DNA of 64,000 nucleotides, from positions 1 to 64,000 of the forward strand of contig DATKAJ010000053.1 of assembly GCA_035498175.1 (NCBI GenBank). Reading direction: 5' to 3'. A model generated the notes under the pieces. The model worked only from the letters and a program-made list of their open reading frames with translations, ran no database searches and was not told the origin of the DNA. Position numbers and translations under genes: made by a program. This document shows positions 60,975 to 64,000 of the stretch, one piece after another. Source of the stretch: JALORV01 sp035498175. GTDB lineage: Bacteria; Pseudomonadota; Gammaproteobacteria; Burkholderiales; Burkholderiaceae_F. Each line of letters starts with the position of its first letter. Position 1 is the first letter of the stretch.

Positions 60975-62507
60975 TCAAAGCGGGATATTGCTGTGCTTGC
61001 GCCAGGGATTCTCGAGTTTCTTCTCGCGCAGCATCGCGAGCGAGCGACAGATCCGCTTGCGCGTCTCGTGCGGCATGATCACGTCGTCAATGTAGCCGCG
61101 GTGGCCGGCGATGAATGGGTTGGCGAACTTGGTTCGGTACTCCTCAGTCAGCGCGGCGAGTTTCTCCGGGTCGCCTGCGTCCTTGCGGAAGATGATCTCG
61201 ACCGCGCCCTTCGATCCCATCACGGCGATCTCGGCGGTCGGCCAGGCGAAGTTGACGTCGCCGCGCAGGTGCTTGGACGACATGACGTCATAGGCCCCGC
61301 CGTACGCCTTGCGCGTGATGACCGTGACCTTGGGCACCGTGCACTCCGCGTAGGCGAACAGCAGCTTGGCGCCATGTTTGATGATGCCGCCGTATTCCTG
61401 CGCTGTTCCGGGCATGAACCCCGGCACGTCGACGAAAGTGACGATCGGAATGTTGAAGCTGTCGCAACAGCGGACGAAGCGCGCGGCCTTGATCGATGAC
61501 TTGATGTCGAGGCAGCCGGCCAGCACGAGCGGCTGGTTGGCGACGATGCCGACCGTGCTGCCGTCCATGCGGCCGAAGCCGATCACGATGTTCTTCGCAT
61601 AGTCGGGCGAAAGCTCGAAGAAGGTTCCTTCGTCGACGACCTTGTAGATCAGTTCCTTGATGTCATAAGGCTTGTTCGGATTGTCGGGAACCAGCGTGTC
61701 GAGCGACCGGTCGATGCGGTCGACCGGGTCGTCGGTGGGCACCAGCGGCGGCTTCTCGCGGTTGTTGGCAGGCAGATAGCTGACGATCGCGCGAACCATC
61801 AGCATCGCCTCGACATCGTTCTCGAAGGCGCGGTCGGCCACGCCGGACTTGGTCGAGTGCGTGACGGCGCCGCCGAGGTCCTCCGCGGTCACTTCCTCGT
61901 GTGTCACGGTCTTCACGACCTCCGGACCCGTGACGAACATGTAGGCACTGTCCTTCACCATGAAGATGAAGTCCGTCATCGCCGGCGAGTAGACCGCGCC
62001 GCCGGCGCAGGGACCCATGATCACCGAGATCTGCGGGATCACGCCCGAAGCGAGGACGTTGCGCTGGAACACTTCCGCGTAACCGCCCAGCGACGCCACG
62101 CCTTCCTGGATTCGCGCGCCGCCCGAGTCGTTGAGTCCGATCACGGGCGCGCCGACCTTGATCGCATGGTCCATGATCTTGCAGATCTTCTCCGCGTGCG
62201 CCTCGGACAGCGCGCCGCCGAAGACCGTGAAGTCCTGGCTGTAGACGAACACGAGCCTGCCGTTGACCGTGCCGTACCCGGTGACCACGCCGTCGCCCGG
62301 AATCTTCTGGTCGCCCATGCCGAAGTCGTGGCAGCGATGCTCGACGAACATGTCCCACTCTTCGAAGCTGTCCGGATCGAGCATCAGTTCGATTCGCTCG
62401 CGCGCCGTCAGCTTGCCCTTCGCATGCTGGGCGTCGATGCGCTTCTGTCCGCCCCCGAGCCGCGCGGCCTCGCGCTTCTCCTCGAGCTGCCGGATGACTT
62501 CTTGCAT
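60975..62507 (-). CDS. pccB: Propionyl-CoA carboxylase beta subunit (carboxyltransferase)
   Basis: The 510-aa carboxyltransferase moves CO2 from biotin to propionyl-CoA, giving methylmalonyl-CoA. It has an N-terminal QKRIDAQHAKGKLTARERIELMLDPDSFEE, VIGLNDSGGARIQEGVASLGGYAEVF, ISVIMGPCAGGAVYSPAMTDF (oxyanion Gly pair), IVTFVDVPGFMPGTAQEYGGIIKHGAKLL and ITRKAYGGAYDVMSSKHL. ATG 62507 follows GGGGAGAGC and gives the standard length. It sits between meaB and pccA in the order mutase-meaB-pccB-pccA. Confidence 0.96.
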   Translation of the reverse strand: MQEVIRQLEEKREAARLGGGQKRIDAQHAKGKLTARERIELMLDPDSFEEWDMFVEHRCHDFGMGDQKIPGDGVVTGYGTVNGRLVFVYSQDFTVFGGALSEAHAEKICKIMDHAIKVGAPVIGLNDSGGARIQEGVASLGGYAEVFQRNVLASGVIPQISVIMGPCAGGAVYSPAMTDFIFMVKDSAYMFVTGPEVVKTVTHEEVTAEDLGGAVTHSTKSGVADRAFENDVEAMLMVRAIVSYLPANNREKPPLVPTDDPVDRIDRSLDTLVPDNPNKPYDIKELIYKVVDEGTFFELSPDYAKNIVIGFGRMDGSTVGIVANQPLVLAGCLDIKSSIKAARFVRCCDSFNIPIVTFVDVPGFMPGTAQEYGGIIKHGAKLLFAYAECTVPKVTVITRKAYGGAYDVMSSKHLRGDVNFAWPTAEIAVMGSKGAVEIIFRKDAGDPEKLAALTEEYRTKFANPFIAGHRGYIDDVIMPHETRKRICRSLAMLREKKLENPWRKHSNIPL

Positions 62508-62710
62508 GCGTGCTCTCCCCTGTGATCGACTTGTTCTGCACCCGGGTTGGTGCTCTCGGCGCGCAGACCGGCTGCGATGGCCGGGCGGAACAGCGATTCT
62601 AGGGCGATCCGTGCGCGGTGCCCCCCGAGATTCGAGGGGGCGCGCCGTGAGGTTGAGGTCGCAGCCTTCGCTGTGCCGGCGTGAGCCCGAGCTCACGCTA
62701 CGCGGATCGT
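62508..62710 (-). other. 203-nt gap between meaB and pccB with two hairpins and a repeat-like segment
   Basis: It holds GCGTGAGC-CCGA-GCTCACGC at 62679-62698 (perfect eight-pair stem) and a CCCCC/GGGGG plus CGA/TCG hairpin with one bulge at 62621-62640. Between them the plus-strand AGGTTGAGGTCGCAGC resembles part of the 107-bp unit near pccA (AGGTTGAGG-C-TCGCAGC), so the same repeat may have seeded here. There is no T-run, so the stems are not clear terminators. They may set the pccB promoter or mRNA processing. Confidence 0.45.
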
Positions 62711-63733
62711 TCAGCCGCCACCGGTCGGACGAGTCGTCCGCGCGAGCGCGAGCAGTCGCTCGGCGGCGATCGAGGGCGTCAGCGTTCCGGCCGCGACGGC
62801 TGCCACCGTGGCCGGCAGCCGGGCCGCGACCTCGGGATGGCCACGAAAATCCGCCCGCAGCCGCTCGTCGATCACCTGCCACATCCAGTCCTGGGCCTGG
62901 CCGCGGCGGCGGGTGACGAACTCGCCGCTTGCCTGCATCGTGCTGCGGTAGCGCTCGACCTCTTCCCAGAAGCGCGCGACACCGTCACCGGTCAGCGCCG
63001 ACAGCGCAAGCACCGGCGGCCGCCAGTTCGGCGACGACGGCCGCAGGATCGCCAGCGTGTTCTTCAGCATGCGCTCCGCTTGCGTTGCGCGCTGCGGGTC
63101 GAGATCGGACTTGTTGACGACGATGATGTCGGCGAGTTCGACGATGCCCTTCTTCAGGGCCTGAAGCTCGTCGCCGGCATTGGGCAACTGCAGCAGCACC
63201 ATCAGGTCGGTCATGCGCGCGACCGCGGTCTCCGACTGCCCGACGCCGACGGTCTCGACGATGATCACGTCGAACCCGGCCGCTTCGCAGACGGCCAGCG
63301 CTTCGCGCGTGCGTGCGGCGACACCGCCGAGCGACGTGCCGGCCGGCGACGGGCGGATGTACGCATCCGGCGACCGCGACAGCTCCTCCATCCGCGTCTT
63401 GTCGGCGAGGATCGAGCCGCCGGTCACGCTGCTCGAAGGGTCCACCGCGAGCACCGCGACTCGATGCCCACGCGCAATGAGATGCAGGCCGAACGACTCG
63501 ACGAAGGTCGACTTGCCCACACCGGGTGCGCCGCTGATGCCGATGCGGATCGAGTCCGCGGCGTGCGGCAGCAGCGCCTCCAGAACGGCCTGTCCGCGCG
63601 CCTGGTGGTCGCGGCGGGTCGACTCGATCAGCGTGATCGTCTTCGCAAGTGCGCGTCGCTCGCCGGCGCGGACCCGGGTGACAAGCGCCTGGTCGGCCGG
63701 CGCCAGCGGTGCAGCGGAGTGTTTCGCAGTCAC
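62711..63733 (-). CDS. meaB: Methylmalonyl-CoA mutase-associated GTPase MeaB
   Basis: MeaB is the G-protein chaperone that loads and protects the adenosylcobalamin of methylmalonyl-CoA mutase. The 340-aa product has the P-loop GISGAPGVGKSTFVESFG (about residue 60), the Walker B/G2 region AVDPSSSVTGGSILADKTRMEEL, IVETVGVGQSE (G3-like), and NKSDLD (G4, guanine specificity). GTG 63733 is the only suitable start. It lies 95 nt after the mutase stop, the classical arrangement. Confidence 0.95.
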   Translation of the reverse strand: MTAKHSAAPLAPADQALVTRVRAGERRALAKTITLIESTRRDHQARGQAVLEALLPHAADSIRIGISGAPGVGKSTFVESFGLHLIARGHRVAVLAVDPSSSVTGGSILADKTRMEELSRSPDAYIRPSPAGTSLGGVAARTREALAVCEAAGFDVIIVETVGVGQSETAVARMTDLMVLLQLPNAGDELQALKKGIVELADIIVVNKSDLDPQRATQAERMLKNTLAILRPSSPNWRPPVLALSALTGDGVARFWEEVERYRSTMQASGEFVTRRRGQAQDWMWQVIDERLRADFRGHPEVAARLPATVAAVAAGTLTPSIAAERLLALARTTRPTGGG

Positions 63734-63828
63734 GCCGGTGGCACGACGGCGGTTGTGGAACCGCAGCGCTCGGGAGTTGGAACCGGTGAGGATTTAGCGA
63801 CCGTCGGGGTGCGACGAGCCATCCGTCC

Positions 63829-64000
63829 TCACGCTGCCAGCCGGGTACGCACCGCGCGGACCGCGGCGATGATCTGCCGCGCGGCGTCCGTGATGACCGT
63901 GCCGGGACCGAATACCGCAGCGGCGCCGGCCGCGTGCAGGAACTCGTAGTCCTGGGCTGGAACGACCCCGCCGACGACGACGAGGATGTCCTCCGCTCCC
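63829..64000 (-). CDS. Methylmalonyl-CoA mutase, C-terminal end of the B12-binding domain (partial)
   Basis: On the minus strand the window edge enters an open frame (first full codon at 63999) reading GAEDILVVVGGVVPAQDYE, then FLHAAGAAAVFGPGTVI, and ending ...RTRLAA before TGA at 63829-63831. VVVGGV-x-P-x-QDY and AVFGPGT are the last two signature strands of the cobalamin-binding domain of methylmalonyl-CoA mutase. The rest of the gene lies beyond 64000. It heads the mutase-meaB-pccB-pccA set that converts propionyl-CoA to succinyl-CoA. Confidence 0.93.
   Translation of the reverse strand, partial: GAEDILVVVGGVVPAQDYEFLHAAGAAAVFGPGTVITDAARQIIAAVRAVRTRLAA

Overview
The window is a 64 kb chromosomal segment, GC-rich and densely coded on both strands. 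The gene content points to a free-living, aerobic betaproteobacterium, most likely Burkholderiales. The pointers are a Bug-type tricarboxylate-family receptor, a small Trp-rich membrane protein of a type seen in that order, TRAP and Liv uptake systems, an EgtB/EgtD ergothioneine pair and an MgtA-type Mg2+ ATPase. I saw no prophage, insertion sequence, CRISPR array or rRNA operon. There is one tRNA, tRNA-Thr(CGT).

Layout. 1-4 kb: a frameshifted lipoprotein, then folA, a Rieske oxygenase, a DMT exporter and thyA on the minus strand. 4.2-8.3 kb: an acyl-CoA synthetase, a 2-hydroxyacyl-CoA lyase-like ThDP enzyme and a YitT-type membrane protein. 8.3-16 kb: an unknown protein, a ferritin-like protein, an MsbA-type ABC exporter, a MAPEG protein, an AttH-like lipocalin and its FtsX-type permease. 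16-21 kb: mgtA on the plus strand, apparently inserted between that permease and its ATPase, then threonine ammonia-lyase. 21-29 kb: an MGMT-fold protein, egtD/egtB, amiC, tsaE, queG, an AEC transporter, tRNA-Thr and an NAD-binding epimerase-like protein. 29-37.7 kb: a plus-strand run with a flavin reductase, an M48 protease, ketopantoate reductase, an oxalate-CoA ligase-like enzyme and the overlapping set GNAT-argC-paiB-transglutaminase. 37.7-47.2 kb: a nine-gene minus-strand catabolic operon holding both a split and a full-length transketolase and a complete TRAP transporter, with a divergent LysR regulator. 47.3-52.2 kb: the branched-chain amino acid ABC system livFGMH plus livK. 52.4-58.7 kb: dadA, cytochrome c, ilvD, lgt, a Bug receptor and a VOC protein. 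58.7-64 kb: propionyl/methylmalonyl-CoA metabolism (pccA, pccB, meaB and the 3' end of methylmalonyl-CoA mutase).

How the genes work together. Several modules are self-consistent: thymidylate/folate (thyA-folA), ergothioneine (egtD-egtB), branched-chain amino acid uptake (liv) beside branched-chain amino acid synthesis (ilvD, threonine ammonia-lyase), and propionyl-CoA to succinyl-CoA conversion (pccAB, meaB, mutase, possibly the VOC protein as epimerase).

The least ordinary items are: (1) a strong promoter, a leaderless Arg-rich 22-codon ORF and an intrinsic terminator upstream of the argC gene set, which could be an arginine attenuator or a small RNA; (2) the dual-transketolase/TRAP operon of unknown substrate; (3) two tandem 107-bp copies of the pccA start region between pccB and pccA, each making a 34-codon ORF and a fresh ribosome binding site; (4) an AttH-type ABC operon split by mgtA; (5) an alkyltransferase-fold protein whose active-site cysteine motif is replaced by a tryptophan motif.
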